A stretch of DNA of 64,000 nt from Atopsyche davidsoni (GCA_022113835.1 JAILWY010000027.1:1862501-1926500), one strand, 5' to 3'; shown: positions 48,336-61,740, counted from the stretch's first letter. Notes: generated by a model not told the origin, from the letters alone. Made by a program: numbers and translations.

Positions 48336-50404
48336 GTATAAACTGTACGCAGCAGTACTACTTGGATTCATTATCCGCCTGTCAAAGTGATACGTGGAAG
48401 CGTTTAGACCGCAGTTTTTTCGCAAAATATTCACACCCCGGGACTCGCAGAAGATCCGTCGCCCCCGACTGCTTAAAATCCATAAAAAATATTAGCTTAT
48501 CGCAACGATTCAGTCAAAAGTACGGTATTCCCTCGGCGCAGTCTCCCACGGACTTCAGTCGGCCCGTGCGACTCTGAAGCCTCCGCCACATCCATCCGCA
48601 GGCTGTGCCTGTTTTGGGAAAATCGTGGAACACTCCATTGTCTCGATGTGGGACCTTCGGAAGCGCTAAAAGGCTGTGTTCCCATGTTTTTATGGACCCA
48701 CCGGGCTTATAATGTGATATCGATATTTTATATTACCGTAACTTCTTGATGCGATTCGCTCTATGGTTTTTTTACTGTAACTCAGATATAGCGGTCTTTA
48801 AATTGTCTTAAATTTTTTTTGATTATTGTTTGTATAATATTACGAGCATTTTTAACAGTTTTTTCAAGCCAAATGTATGTTGATTTGAATATTCGGATTT
48901 TTATACATATACTTTTATATTCATTTCTTTTACATCTGTATTTCATTAAATGTAAATTCATGTCACCATAAATTTAGCTGCTCTTATTTGAACTGATTAT
49001 TTTATTATTTTTTGACTATCGATGTACATTCATGTCTAAGTATTTTAAGATTTAATATTCAGTGTGCTTTGAAATGGTGGTATTTATTAATCCGTGCGTG
49101 ACTTTGAAGACCACCACAGTTTGATGTATATTTAAACAATGAGCTAATTTTATGCTTCAGCATCAAACTGATGGTATTGTTCTTGAGGGGAATGACAATA
49201 CTAGCAATTTTCAACTGCTTTTCTATTGTTAATAACTTTACAATAACCGTACATTTACCCATCATAATAAAAATTACACCTTCGGTAAGACAATCTAATA
49301 ATATAACAACCTTACTATTTATTTAGAGTTAATTCGATATACCTTCAAAAAAATAAAGGCTTTTTTGGGATTGTCACAAAATACATTTGACCGGTTAATA
49401 TTTAGGGAGGAAAAAAAAACCGATAAAATAAATTAATATTTTTCAATCAAGTGGGTTTATTGAATTTGCAGTGAACCTGATATCTGAAATTATTGATTCT
49501 AACGTTAAACGACGAGAAAAATTGTACAACGTATAATTTATAACTAAAGTGTGATTTGGCGATAAATCTTTTTGAGGATTTTTCTCATCATTTAACTTGT
49601 AAGTCGATGACCTAAATATTGTATACGTAATAAACCTGTTTGATAGAATTTATATTGTAAAATATAAAATATACATTTTTTATAATTTTTTTAGAAAAAC
49701 AAATTGAGTATGAAACGATTATTGACGTACAAATTATATTTTAAAGTAATTTAAGTTTGACTGTTTCTATAAATATACTAATGGCAAACGAATTTGAAAC
49801 ATTGATTTTAAGTATTTACTTTACATTTTACTATACTTTAGTTAAGTGAGAATGCTTTTTTTATTTTTATATGGTTAATAACATGTTTGACCTTATGTAT
49901 TGAAAATACAAAACACATCTAAATTGAAATCTTTCATTTAGCGAGCAGCAGATTTAGATAGTTATATTCTGTCTGCAGTAACACCCAACAGAACTTTATA
50001 TCAGATCGAACGTATACTTTGCCAGTAATTAAGTCTCTATCTATTATTATTCCTTGATAAGACCGGCTGGAAAGCCGCTTGATAGAGTAAAGTGTTTAAT
50101 AAAACGCAAGTGAGTTTCACTGCAGTTCTGTAGGAAACACTTTATATTATTTAAGTTGAAGAAATCACGCTTATACATATGCTGTTTCCTTTATGAGAGA
50201 TTAAAAATATAAATATAAAATATATTAGAAATAGCACATTATTCATATCTATTGAGAGAAAGTTGTTGTAATTATCTACAATACGTAATTTATTTTATAG
50301 GTAGTTCAAGTACTTGAAGGTTTCTCGATATTTTAAATTGATTGTCCTAATAATATATTTTAAAGTAAGCTACATGATTAATTGGGAGTTAAACTGCTTG
50401 ATTT

Positions 50405-50545
50405 TTTCATTTCTCCTAAGTTTTGGTCCCCGTTCTGAGTCCATTTTCAGGGGTTTCGTTTATGTGCTATTTCCTGCTGCTTACACATTTTTAGTGCACC
50501 ACTTTGAAATGCACCAAGTCAAAACGCGCTCGCACAGTAAATAAT
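50405..50545 (-). repeat. Dispersed repeat, hammerhead-tail family B (inverted partner of 51040-51150)
   Basis: The minus strand reads 'ccctgaaaatggactcagaa', 'cggggaccaaaac', matching the plus strand at 51096-51125. The outer part ('ctgctgcttacac', 'gaaatgcaccaag') matches 5530-5580. Confidence 0.5.
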
Positions 50546-51039
50546 TTTAAGCACCTCAACACTTAGGAAACCATATCATCTAATAACAATGGCTGCAAAG
50601 TATATGAACATAATTTGATAAATCTTCAGCGGACGTTTGAAAAATGCTATACATAAAGTATACGCTAAGTTGTTGTAGGCGACGAAATTAAATCTGTACG
50701 TACTTTTGTCAAAAAAAAAGATTTTTTATACCTTATTCCGCTTGGTTAGGAAGTGATGCTTAGTTGAATTACTCCATTGTAACGAATTCATGCCTTAACG
50801 CATTATCCACGGAGTAAATAATATGCAAAAGTGATTTTTTTCACAGAAATTTTACGCGGATTCTCAGTTAATAGGGTTAACGGGCGTGGGAGCCTTTTCT
50901 ACACTGGAGGTGCCCAAAATCGCCACATTGTTATTTCAGATAACAAGAAATATTCATTCACAGATATGCGTCCTTAACACCGAGTGAAAACAAAATGAGA
51001 CCGTTGTAACCTTGATATTTGGATACAATATGATTTTAG

Positions 51040-51150
51040 TGATCGATTCACATCCGAAACGACTAGAAAAACAAACAAAAGTTCATAAATCCCTGAAAAT
51101 GGTCTCAGAACGGGGACAAAACAAGCACCCCAGAAACTACTCGTAAATAA
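51040..51150 (+). repeat. Dispersed repeat, hammerhead-tail family B
   Basis: 'ccctgaaaatggtctcagaa', 'cggggacaaaacaagcaccc' and 'agaaactactcgtaaataa'. CUGAAAA and the UGGUC/GGGAC stem II are visible, but the GAAAC half has become CAAAAC. It is inverted relative to 50405-50545. Confidence 0.5.
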
Positions 51151-52339
51151 ACACGAGAAAAATCCACTAATTTTAAATTCAATCGTTATTATTATATATA
51201 TATATGAGAATATACATTTATATTTTTGTTGTGTAATGTTTTTTGTAATAAATATATTTTATTTCTTTAATTAATCACCGATTTATAAGAATGCAACAAT
51301 TTCAGTGAAAGTGATCGAACTTTCAACAAATCAGGTTTTGGTCTTGTCCGTCCGTTTTTTTTTTTATTTGGCACTCGCCACACTCAAGCCAAGACTACCT
51401 GCGTAAGTTGCATTTTGCATATGGAAAGTGAATCTTTATTAAAAAAAAACTGTATAGTTGAATCCTTCAAAACTCTCTCCACCTGAATTTAATCAGACTT
51501 GCTTATACCTGCATAAATCGATATTTTTTCATTCGTGTCAGGCGGTGTAATTACCTATTAAGTACTCACTAAAATATTTTAACGCAACTGTCATAGCGCG
51601 TGCGTTTTAAAAAGGCAATTAAGTCTTCACGAATGTGAAATCTTGATTTCTATCTAATAAAACCTAACATGATTTAAAAAAACTACTATAATATCGCTAA
51701 TGTGTACGAATCTTTTTTTTCACAATTTTTAATTAGTATACACAAACAACAAATAAATTGATATTTAGATTTTTACGTCTAAGATAAAGAATTTCCGTTG
51801 TATCAATACCTACTTATTATGAGATATTTTATAGCAAAAAAAAATTGGGAAGGTTAATAGTTGGTCACAGGTCATTAATTATTTACATTGTGTACAACCC
51901 ACTCTGCATGATTTAATACAAAACATATGCTTCAAATGTACAAGGTCATACAAACAGTGAAACATTTTTAATAGTTTTGATGTTAAATTATTTTTGGGTA
52001 AACTTCCTTGTCAAGTAAATTCTTAATCAATACCCACTGATTGTAAAATGATGAGAAATATAACGAGTAGAATTTGAAACCAAAAATATTGACGCCTCAG
52101 ACCATTTTACCACAGTAGCCCTACAGCTAAGTCGAAGTTTTAATAATTATATGCGAGTGTGTAGTCAATGTATTTTAAGAACTGAATAGCAATGAAATTA
52201 TATTATTTAATGCTTGTTGTTGTATGTTTATATTTTCCAGGTTTTTCTCTTTTTAATCCTTCCTTAAATAGTTCTAGCAAAATGAACCTGTGTTTGTAGG
52301 TTTTGGTAGCTGTTATTGTGAGGTATTCTTCTTTCTTGT

Positions 52340-52410
52340 AAATTGTGCGACGTTGTGGTTTGTATTGTTCTGACGTTTCAGTTCAGGCACTGGGACTATC
52401 TTTACAGATT
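52340..52410 (-). ncRNA. Hammerhead-ribozyme-like motif, family B, best-preserved 3' core
   Basis: On the minus strand a CUGUAAAGA box (about 52407-52399) precedes a GUCCC/GUGCC-type stem II. Then come GAA (52379-52377), the self-complementary ACGU (52376-52373) and C52372, followed by 'agaacaatacaaaccacaac'. The first box carries an insertion relative to CUGANGA, so the motif is a decayed relative. Confidence 0.4.
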
Positions 52411-55400
52411 CCAATCCAAATTCTTCATAATACCTAACTAGGTCTTAGAAATAGGATTGAAACTTCGGAAGACACAAATCACAACAAAAAAACATGTACA
52501 TCAAAAATGTGTGGATACATTACGTATTCAATAATTTCAGTAAAATGTGTCATTATGAAACTTAATGATACAAAATCCTTCCCCTAGTTAGTGAAGGCTA
52601 ACGAGCGAGGATCGCGAACGGCACCTTTCAAAAAAATCCGCACACATTTCGTCGAAACAATGTGAATTCTTCACAAATTCGGGTACAACAATCGCCTGGC
52701 GGTGTCGCAAGGCCGATCGCAGGAAGCCCTCGAAGAGAACGAGATCCAAGACCAGATTATTTATTTAATATATTTCAAGATGTAAATCGCCCCTTATGCA
52801 CTGCAATTCTTTTCTTGGAGATTCGGGTTCCGGCGCAAGTGAAACAGACCGGATCGCCAGTACTTTTCGGAATGCTTGTGTTGTATTGAACCGAGCTGCT
52901 TTGAATCTAAACATTGTCTAGGAGCGTTTGAATAATCGATTAAGTAATTAAGTTCTTGATGAGATTCGTTACGCTGAAATTTGTTGATTTTTGGTTGTAA
53001 TTTAAAATTATTTCATGCGTATATCCCATTAGAAAGTGAGTATTTGATACTTGTAAAAAATATGTGTGTAACTTAGTTAAGGTATAATTACTTTGAATAA
53101 ATTGTGTAAGAAAAAAAAGGAGATCATAGAAGTAAAAACACAAAAACATCTGATAAATATCATTATTGTATTAATTGAATTAAAAACAGATAAAACCAGA
53201 AGAAGTTATTAATTTAAATTAATTCAATTTTTTGCTATCACATGCATCGCATATAATTATTCAAATTACTTTGTATTTATTTTAAATATATGTGTTTAGA
53301 AGAAAGTTACTTCCAAATACTTTTACTTAGTAAAAAAAATTGACGTGAATTCTACAAGAAAATATTCTTAATTGAAATTTGTTTGCTAATTAAAATTTTG
53401 TATTGATTCAGTATTTAATCAAATTCATAAATCTCTTTTTCTCAAATAAATCCTATCATATATAATAACATCTATCTTTTTTTTTGATCCCATGTAATGT
53501 TTATTGTATATATTATATATCTGTAAATTATTTCTAGATAATATTCTAAAGTAAACATTGTTAAAAATGCTGAGTAAATAAATTTATCTGAATTACAATA
53601 GAGACAACGTAAAACAACACAAAAAGCTACGGAAAAGGAAAAAAGTTAATCGAGTCTATAAGACAATTGGTTATTTTACATCTCCGGTTTTTTCTGAAAA
53701 CCACTACATAAAACAAATAATATGTTTCAGCAAGACAAAGCTTTTTGAGAAGCCTACTGACCTGAATATTAGTGTGATAAAACAATACGATATCAATAAA
53801 GATTTACGCTTTTTTTAACCACAAATATTTACAAGCCATAATCTGTACTGTTTTATTTAAACATGTTTTTATTATACAGCGCAAAAAGTGCTTATTCATG
53901 ATAAAGCCTTTAAATTACTTTTGGTCAAAGAATTCAATAACAAGAAAAGTACTATCAAATATATTTCATATAAAACAAACCAAACTTGGTCAATACTATC
54001 ACATTAAACCTGCTTAATTTGTTATACTACGTAATCAAATGCTCGTAATATCTTACGATTTGGATATTTATACTAGATTTTCTTTTAATTCCTATGAAAG
54101 CATTACATGGAGAATGTTTAAAAAATATCATGGATATAAAATTCTCAGCACAAATCTCATAAAAACACGAGGTATTTATTAAAACAATAATCTTCATAGA
54201 GAGCGTCTACTTTCTCATGGGCACATTATTTTTGGTATCAATGAGTTTGAATTATTTTTTTATTGCTTTTATTGGGTAATAAAATTTTATTTGATGCATT
54301 TGATAGATCGAGACTTGGCACACATTTTTATATGGTTATTAAATTGTTCTTTCGAATTAATATCGAGCGTGGTTGTATGACACGTACCGGTGCGGTTTCA
54401 TCAGACTTTTTACGTTAATTTATAAATATTTCGCTGCGCTTGTAAAGCTTGAGCTCGTATTACACGATGGAATTAGTTTATTAGATTAAATAAACAGTTT
54501 CTTTTCATTAAGTGGTTAATATTTAATGTTATTTCACCATTATTGTGGTCGTTTATGATAATTGGATATAAATAGTGATAGAACATTACACACTGGTAAA
54601 TGGTAAAATTAATAAGATTTAAATTACATTGTTGTATTATAAAATGATAATAAGAATTGGTGATTGAATGGAACAGATACACAAATTGGTTTAAGAGTCC
54701 CAATTATAATTTGATTATATCAAAAACAAGCCAGATTATTTTTAATTTATTAAGTACTTTTAAAAAACCAAATAGCTACACATATTGACAAATTATGACG
54801 TTTATACAGTCAAGAACATTTATGGGTCATTAAATATTTATATCGTTGTTACCATGTTGCCAAAAAGTCAAATGAGCCAAGGTGTTATATTTAAAGATGA
54901 ATTCCACCAGAAAAATATTTAAAAAACTAATTTAGCTATTTTGCACTTTTATTGAAATATTTTCAAATAATAAGCCAACTCTAACAGTTTGTCATTGGTT
55001 TCATTTCTTGGTGAAACTAGTTAAAAGCGGGAAATCAGTTATAATATTTCTTTTAAATAAAATATTATTATGAAATACTTTTGGTCAAATATAATGAAGA
55101 ATTAATTTTATAACTCCCATTGTAATCATTATTGATAAAAACTATTTTCACAAGTGCTATTATGTGATATTAAAATTTTACAATTAATGACTTTGACCTT
55201 AGAACAATTTGAATCACAAATTTCTTTTGGAAAAACAGCAAGAAATATTTTTCAATTTTCTATTAAAAACAACCGTTTCAGGCGAGATAAAGATCTCGCA
55301 TCGCAACCGTTTGCTTGATATCCCACTCAGCTACCGGGTCTCGAGTTATTACCTCTCCCAGACAGACGAGAGTCTTCGCAGTCGAGCGACTGCCTCGGTC

Positions 55401-55765
55401 CGCATTTAATTTTTATTAATCTAATGCCGGCTAACAGTACAGTGCTGTGGCTGTGCTCCCGAAATAATATAACGGCGACTGTAGTGCGCCGGCCACGTTG
55501 TCGACTTGAAGATGGGCAATGAAGATACGTCAAAGTGCTGCTGAAATTACCACGTAGATCAGAATACATTTTTTTGGAGTAGTGGACTTGGAATGATCGT
55601 GCGAGTACTTTGACGAATTAGGGAGCTGCTGCAGAAGGAGTATCAAATCTCAACGCCAGAGCTTTGTATGGAAAAGATTGTATAATAATGCTATTGGGCA
55701 GCAGCAATACGCAAACTTTTTCTTCGAATATAAAACTGCTCCCACTACACTATTTTCCCTTATAC

Positions 55766-56171
55766 CAGTGGCTCTTAAATTCTCTTGGCCCACGGACCTC
55801 TTCTCATAATCAAAACTTTCCTACGGACCCTCTTTCATAGTCAAAACTTGCCTACAGACCCTGGGGAAAAACTATTATACATAAATTCATATTATAGACT
55901 AGTTGGTGCAAGTATTGACTCTATTGCCTTCTGTACTAACCTACCTGAATCACCGCGATGCCTGATATTACTTGTATTTTATTCACCTGTCTATATTTAT
56001 ATTTTACTTAGGACGTCAAAATTGCTAATACTGTATTCATTGTTATTTACTTTAACTTCCATATTAATAAAAATGTGTCACATTTTTTTTATTTTATATT
56101 AAACCTTGCGCTGATCCCCTGAAGTTGTTCAGGGACCCCCAAATCCGTAGGGATCACTTTGAGAAGCACTG
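55766..56171. mobile_element. hAT-like non-autonomous element, family 1, longest copy
   Basis: 406 bp between cagtggctcttaaattctc and the inverted cactttgagaagcactg. The flanking octamers ccttatac (55758-55765) and ccttaaac (56172-56179) match at 7 of 8 positions. Internal sequence is shared with 18466-18837. It has no transposase frame. Confidence 0.85.
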
Positions 56172-56772
56172 CCTTAAACCATGAACACTGCCTCAGTATG
56201 AATATATGCTGCTTTGGGGAGAGGCACTCTACGAAGAAGACTTTGCACGTTTATACACACACGCTGCAGTCTTTCTCATGGTGTATCTAAATAATGATAA
56301 TAAAAAGATTTAAAGTGATTTATTCTTTCATTTCCCCCGCCTTAATTGGGCAGTTACTTACTTGGTGCATGGACTGTTACAGATCAACCGTCATGGTAAT
56401 TAAAAGCTATACCACACGGAAGTGACTTCGGCATTAGAATTTCATAACAGGGAGATTAGCATAATGCGCGGAGTAGTTCGTTCCAGGCATTTCGTATCTC
56501 TTTGTTTACGGGCGTCTTCCACTCATAACTGTACCGGGGAATCTGCTATTATTTTATATCGTTTTTTTTAATGCACTTTAACAATCTGTGGAAATCCACT
56601 TTGAAGCAAAATATATTTTAACGAACATTTGAAAAATAGCTAAAGTTTCAATGAAATATGTTTTATACGTATTCAAAGTGGTGTGCGGTACACACAAGTA
56701 ATAAAGCATATATACACTTGACGTAACATTTTTAATGATATATATTATAAAATTAATATTTTTCTTGATTTA

Positions 56773-57305
56773 TTAAGGGTCTAAGTCCCATATTCGAGTT
56801 TTTTTGATCATTTTCTGGTCCGTTTTGCGATAAAATCGACTGCATTAATAAAAAAAAATTAAATGCAAAAAGTAAGATACACCCCTTTTTTCAAACAGAA
56901 TATATTTTTATTTCTTGTAAATTTACTTTTAATATGATAAATATGTGTTTTTCCGATTGAAGTGTAGGAATATGGGGATTCATCATGCCCTTGTTCTAAG
57001 AGTCCTAAACATTTAAAAGTCTTTTTTTTTAAATTGGAATTAAAAGATTAAATATAAAACCTGTGCGATTTATTATTTTAAAAATAAATCTTTAACAAAC
57101 TTTGGTTTTGAAAAGTCGTCATTTTATCCAATTTTTCAACATCTTCAAGATTATATTTATCCCTGAAAATGGACGTTAATTAAATAATAAAAAATAGTTT
57201 AATATAATTTATAGTTTTTTCAATACTTTATAAAAAAATTAACTTTCGACATAGAAAAATAAAGTGACAATTAAATTAATTAAATGACACGATTTCGCCT
57301 GGTAA
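56773..57305 (-). repeat. Unclassified dispersed repeat, about 540 bp, copy 2
   Basis: Inverted copy of 17338-17877, full length, running from 'ttaagggtctaagtccca' to 'gatttcgcctggtaa'. Divergence is moderate with several small indels, so both insertions are old. Confidence 0.7.
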
Positions 57306-57561
57306 AACGGTCCTTTTTTGTGGCAGACGGGGGATGGACATCAAGCAAAGTTAAACTTACTTTGAGAAAAATACTGTGTGTCTTGATGTTGCTATGTGCA
57401 TTTTTCCGTCTGTGTATTAAACTTGTTAAACTTTCAACAGTCAGAATTCCTATATGTAATTATATTTACAAACGCAGATATTTTTTAACAAAATATAAAA
57501 ATATCAACGTGATCAGTTTTATTTATATTCTGAAGAAAACCACCTGTTTATATTTATAGAC

Positions 57562-57834
57562 TTGAGAATGAATTTTTATTTATTTGCTGCGGTTTTTACA
57601 ACAGTTCGTATTGTTTCGGTCGGCGTCGGCTCCGCACGTGAATGCAGCAAAATTCCTCCGGATTTAATAAAGAAGGAAAGCGTGACGGTCAGTCACGACA
57701 CTTTAGACGTAAGTGTAATTTGCACAGAGCCTATTATCCAATACAACGTACTCACTACCTGTGACTTTCTTGGCGAGCTTGCCACAAGACGTAAAATTCT
57801 ATACAAATTAAATAATGACTTAAATTTTAAATAA
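57562..57834 (+). CDS. Hypothetical 90-codon frame with hydrophobic N-terminus
   Basis: It begins MRMNFYLFAAVFTTVRIVSV followed by GVGSARECSKIPPDLIKKES, resembling a signal peptide and a short secreted chain with a few Cys. The block is GC-richer than its surroundings. It directly follows the dispersed repeat (56773-57305), which makes a transposon-derived fragment possible. I recognise no family and no splice partners. Confidence 0.25.
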   Translation: MRMNFYLFAAVFTTVRIVSVGVGSARECSKIPPDLIKKESVTVSHDTLDVSVICTEPIIQYNVLTTCDFLGELATRRKILYKLNNDLNFK

Positions 57835-58254
57835 AATGGAATTTTTACAAACTCTCTCGTAATCAAATGAATTTAAGCTTAAAAATAAATTTCTCTTTGA
57901 AAAATTTAAATTTTAAAATATATATGGGACTCAATGAAATATTAAATTCAATTATTTTGCTAAGATATTTCAAATTTCATTCACGAAAATACTGCATATT
58001 GTTGATTAGATCACATTTCAAAAAATATAATCTGCTATTGAGTATTTTTTCAAATATTGAACTTAAAACCTATCGTATGGTTTTTTATCATACTTTCAAC
58101 AATAAAATAAACTATTGAATAGATATTTTCAATTAAATGGAATGTTTTATGGTATGTTCACACAGTGAAGGTGGTCTGAGCATGGAGACTAAAAGAAAAG
58201 CATCAAACATCTTCAATGTTTTTGACAGAGAGAGGTAGAATTCCATTTAAATAT

Positions 58255-58325
58255 TTTTGAGTAAAATACTTGAGTGATTTTCCACATGTTCGTTTTTATT
58301 TGTGACCGGTTTCGCCAACCATCAA
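58255..58325 (-). repeat. Hammerhead-like family C, partial copy
   Basis: The minus strand reads 'ggcgaaaccggtcacaaata' and 'cacatgtggaaaatcactca'-like sequence shared with 2978-3121. GAA (58313-58311), ACCGGU (58310-58305) and C58304 are intact. The stem II hairpin is deleted (UUGAUG runs straight into GUUGGC). Confidence 0.55.
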
Positions 58326-58735
58326 ACAGAGTGAGATTTAATAAACAATTGTTAGAGGAAGAGGTTGGGAGAGGTAGGATAAGTATTTTACTCAAAAACA
58401 TCAAGTGAAACATCTATCAAACAAAGCGTCAATCGATTGAAAAGTACAGACCATCTTTTTATATTTAAGTTTTCAATATTACTGCATCAATTAACCATTA
58501 ATCCATATAACTCATGATTCGATATGCAAAAAAAAAGGTTCCCGTTTTGTAACACTTACAATGGTGAGCCTTCCCACTCTAGTTGGCTTCCTATGCGGAT
58601 CTGAGATCGGAAGTGGATTAGGCGGCCGTACGGTTGTGAGACGAGACGAGAACCTGATGTTCTGGATGATTTGGCTGATGCATAGGCAGTGAGTTATCAC
58701 AATTTGATTTGATGAAATCGTGATGGATCGATAGT

Positions 58736-59085
58736 GACTACAAGTGACGCATTGTAAATTGAAAAGTGTGTCTTTGATAATCACTTGCTTTTATCTCGGC
58801 TTTGACGCAAGGTGCGCAGCATAAAATTCATAATTTGGGAATGATTTCACAGCGGATATGCATGTCTTTGTGTTTTTATACTATTGAATATGAAATCACA
58901 ATGAAAAAATATATTTTTATTTTTATTGTATAAAGCAGCAATATACTGCTTTTTTGCATGTATACGAAATAATTATCAGTGACTAAAAATGACGTATTTC
59001 CAATTGAAAGTGTGTCGTTAATGATCATTTGCTTTTATATCAGTTTCAAAGCAAGACAAACAGCATTAAATTTATGATTTAAATC
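58736..59085 (+). repeat. Diverged tandem duplication
   Basis: 58736-58840 and 58980-59085 share 'tgact-aa-tgacg', 'attgaaaagtgtgtc', 'aatcacttgctttta' and 'cagcataaaattcat' in the same order, with substitutions. The offset is about 244 bp. This looks like an old local duplication. Confidence 0.55.
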
Positions 59086-60869
59086 AAATATATATATATC
59101 ATTATAACAATTTAACAGTTTTAATTATGATTTAAAGTTTTCTGTCAATAATTGAGATTGATTAAAATTTTCTTAAATATATTTCAGTGCATTATAATTG
59201 CTGGTTTTTTTTGATATGATCACAGACATGCTCGTGTTTCTAAGAGTTTATAAATATTTCGCATAACATATTATTATTTGTTTTCTCCTTTTCTATAGCA
59301 ATGACATTTTTAATACTTTCATAAAATAAAAAAGTTTTTAAAAACTACCAAAATCAAGTAGAAATCAAATAAAATTCATATTAATTCCTTATGTATGTTA
59401 CATTTTGAACCGACCATTTAAACACGATTTTTTTTATTATCACAAAATTTTTCATGGGTTTTATGCATTAAATTCCGTTCGTTGATTGCATTACCAACAA
59501 TTTCTACTAACGTAACGTATTGTGTGGTCCTTTAGTAAAAATATTGCAAATATCTTGGGACGAGTTTTTTTGACTTACGTTTATGTTGGAATTTTCTCAT
59601 TGTTTCACGTGTACCCAATAAACATAATAACGTATTTTCTTTTTTGTATTTTACTACTGTCGGTCTTTAATCCAAATCTACGTTTTTTTAATAATTGAAG
59701 CTCGTTTCATTAATTACCTTGTGTTGTGAAACATCTGCTTTAAATGACAAAGAAGTATTAAAGAGTTCATTAAAATCTGCAATATCAAAAGTGGAAGTCA
59801 GGAGTATTTGCGAAATAAGTTATTACAAATGATGATACATAGAGCTACTGTCTTTGTGGTGTTGAAATGTTGTCTTTATGGTGTATGATGATATAAAATT
59901 TCCTTATACTTTTATATTAAGGATACTTATTACGGTCTCTTGATATAATGAGAGATGTTTAATTATCTACATACTTAAAAATGTTATTATGTAAACAGAC
60001 ATAAGGAATACAACATAATGCAAACTATACCAATTACCACATAAACATTTACGTGGTGACCATATTTTAACAACAAAAAATATTCTGAATTATAAACAAT
60101 ATTAAACAATATTTTTTTTGTATATTTTCGATAATAAATCCTTTATTATATTATTATATAAATGTCTTAAAAACATTATTTGCTTGGAATAAAAAATACA
60201 ACGCAAGATAACCAATTTTTATGGTTTCGATAAAATGTAGCAGATATATATAGTTAATTTTATTTTTTTGGGTTAATTTTTATCTAAACAAAATTGAAAG
60301 CCTTTTTTCTTAGTAGATTTTACAATATTTTAAAAATTCCAAAACAAAAAATGTTTGAAAATTGACAAGATATTTAAATAATTTGGAATTAGAGTTATTT
60401 TATTTTATGAAATAACCAACGTATTTAAAGTTAAACGATAAAATTAAACAAATATATTAAATGCAGTTTCTAGTAGTTCATTGTTGAAAAAAAATTAAGG
60501 TGACGACTTTAGGATGCAAAAACTTCATATGTAGGTTCATATCATTGGTTTTTTTTTTATGAACTATTATATATATTTTTTGATTTAATGATTTATAAGT
60601 AAACGTTTGGTCACCTTACATACTTCAGGATATCTTTACAAAGAAATTTGCAACTGAGACATTTAATATGGAAATATACATTTATATCTTGTAAGAAATC
60701 TGCGATAAAAGCATTTAACCGTAGATGACCCATTCCTAATCATTACATTTTGCACGTATAAGTGTTTTGCTTGTTTCACAATAAACTTGTCTGCAGTGAA
60801 TGTGAGGTAGTTGGTATTTGAGACGAGCTGGGAAATAAACACGTTACATTGATATTTTATTTAACGTCA

Positions 60870-60945
60870 CTTAGGTGGCCTAATGGATACGGTAAAAGTG
60901 CATGCTGGTCATTGACCGAAGATGCTGAGGTGGGTGAGAGGATCA
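60870..60945 (+). pseudogene. tRNA-Arg-derived sequence (pseudogene or SINE head)
   Basis: 'gtggcctaatggatacggta' matches the D-arm and box A of an insect tRNA-Arg, and 'gaccgaagatgctgagg' with 'gtgggtgag' aligns with its anticodon 3' side and box B region. An insertion and several changes disrupt the cloverleaf, and the acceptor stem is not closed. It is not a functional tRNA. Confidence 0.4.
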
Positions 60946-61709
60946 ATTATGTTACGTTATTTTAGTTGGAATCATAAGGAATTGTAGCATTTTTGATAAT
61001 TAGTAAGTAAATAATATATTAAGCTTTAATACTTGTTTGCAATAGAAATCTCCAATCAAAGCTAGATCCACTGTAAAATTATAGAACCGGTGCTTCGAGA
61101 TGTGCTCAGAGTATGATTAAAAGATCTTTTATACAATTTTAAATTATTATATTATTCAATTTTTTTGTAACTTTGTAAGCAAAAACGACTGCAAATTCGG
61201 TCTTTTGGTTAAGTTTTGCTTCCAATCCTAGTTGTCTTGAAAAAAAAAATTGATCGTTTTGATCTAAAGAATACTGAAATATGTCATAAAGAAACATTAG
61301 GGTTTATATACCATAAGTTAAATAGAAGAATTGAACTTTGTGAACATACGTTAATAGTTATGGAAAAATAAAGCACAATAAAATTGCACAATTCAACATA
61401 TTCAATCAGAATATTTCACAAAAACCATTTCCTTTCAATAATAACTTAACAAAAGTAAATAAAATAATAATAAATTTTGGAATTGTTAGTAACTAGTATA
61501 TCCACCATTAGTCCCATGGAAGGGTAAAAATGGTCTCGAAGATTCCGATAATGTATAAAACAATGATTTTTTTTCATATTTATACTAATAAATCACTGTT
61601 AATACTAAGACATAAAAGGTAATTTTCAGTTACTGTGTTTAAACCTGTGACTACTATCTGTTACTGTTCGTTAAATTAAATAAACGCAAAGACTTGTTTA
61701 TAAACGCGT

Positions 61710-61740
61710 AGTTCACCGTTAAGGCAATAAACGGTGAACT
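61710..61740. repeat. Perfect 11-bp inverted repeat (hairpin)
   Basis: agttcaccgtt (61710-61720) and aacggtgaact (61730-61740) around a 9-nt loop (aaggcaata). No partner copy was seen. Confidence 0.8.
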
